Assembly (NCBI GenBank): GCA_013817065.1
Contig: JACDDJ010000260.1
Span: 1 to 6,674, forward strand
Reading direction: 5' to 3'
Source: Acidobacteriota bacterium
GTDB lineage: Bacteria; Acidobacteriota; Vicinamibacteria; Vicinamibacterales; 2-12-FULL-66-21
Length of the DNA stretch: 6,674 bases
The translations under genes and the position numbers were made by a program. The notes under the pieces are model-generated. The model did not search any database. It had not been told where the DNA came from and was given only the letters and a program-made list of their open reading frames with translations. How positions within the stretch are numbered: the stretch's first letter is position 1; every line of letters begins with the position of its first letter. Positions 6,518 through 6,674 of the stretch are shown one piece after another.

Positions 6518-6674
6518 ACCACCGGGGCAGAGGGCGGTCCGCGATCGCTACGTCCTCTACGCGAAGGACTTCTTTCGTGCGGTCGATTATCTCGAGACCC
6601 GGCCCGATATCGACATGGCGCGGCTCGGCTACTACGGCATGAGTCACGGCGCGTTTGTCGGCCCTATCCCCGTG
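6315..6674 (+). CDS. Alpha/beta-hydrolase domain, C-terminal part of the kinase gene in a shifted frame, truncated by the window
   Basis: From 6315 the frame one base over from the kinase frame is open to the last base of the window and encodes a convincing hydrolase segment of about 120 residues. It starts GERIPAYLFIPKH, then has PPYQTVVYFPSS (a central beta strand followed by a turn), FDFIIRSGRAVLYPVYWGT, DYLETRPDID, and YYGMSHGAFVGP. GMSHG (6636-6650) fits the GxSxG nucleophile elbow, so the catalytic serine is present, while the acid and histidine would lie beyond the window. It has no start codon or ribosome binding site of its own, and kinase relatives with this FGE-like domain commonly continue into such a hydrolase. 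I therefore read it as the displaced C-terminus of the upstream gene, not as a separate gene. Its codon use is equally GC-rich. Dienelactone-hydrolase-like or S9-peptidase-like activity is possible; the substrate is unknown. Confidence 0.75.

Overview
The window is one contiguous stretch of GC-rich bacterial chromosome with dense, mostly well-supported genes. Three things suggest Acidobacteriota, probably a soil Vicinamibacteria-type lineage: an FtsX/MacB-type permease tail ending in the DPMVAL motif usual in the duplicated orphan permeases of that phylum, a Ser/Thr kinase opening with the characteristic ISHYR N-terminus, and a secreted amidohydrolase with an Ala/Pro-rich leader region. This is an inference from family style; no rRNA or marker gene is present. 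I see no tRNA, CRISPR array, IS element or phage gene.

Layout. Positions 1-168 (+) are the last 55 codons of an ABC-type permease. After a 34-bp gap comes a complete exported metal-dependent amidohydrolase (203-1885, +), which may be co-transcribed with it. Converging on it is a secreted protein of unknown function (1910-3157, -) made of two copies of the same ~180-residue domain joined by an Ala/Pro linker. Upstream of that, on the same strand, is a small RibD-C/DHFR-fold reductase (3267-3779, -). A divergent intergenic region of about 360 bp (3780-4138), with one imperfect hairpin and a weak candidate -10 element, separates it from a large receptor-like Ser/Thr kinase gene (4139 to beyond the right edge, +).

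The kinase gene is the most interesting object. It encodes a cytoplasmic Hanks-type kinase, one membrane helix, a PEGA-like region, a formylglycine-generating-enzyme-like (SUMF1/FGE) domain without any cysteine, and then, after a frameshift at about 6314-6320, the start of an alpha/beta-hydrolase domain with a GMSHG nucleophile elbow that runs off the window. The frameshift may be a sequencing error or a real lesion. As written, the first reading frame continues to a stop at 6515-6517 with an unrelated tail.

The genes do not form an obvious single pathway. The plausible links are permease with amidohydrolase (transport or export beside a periplasmic hydrolase) and, more weakly, the divergent reductase/kinase pair. 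I did not find convincing evidence of a new defence or mobile system. The candidates for novelty are the duplicated secreted protein and the kinase-FGE-like-hydrolase fusion.
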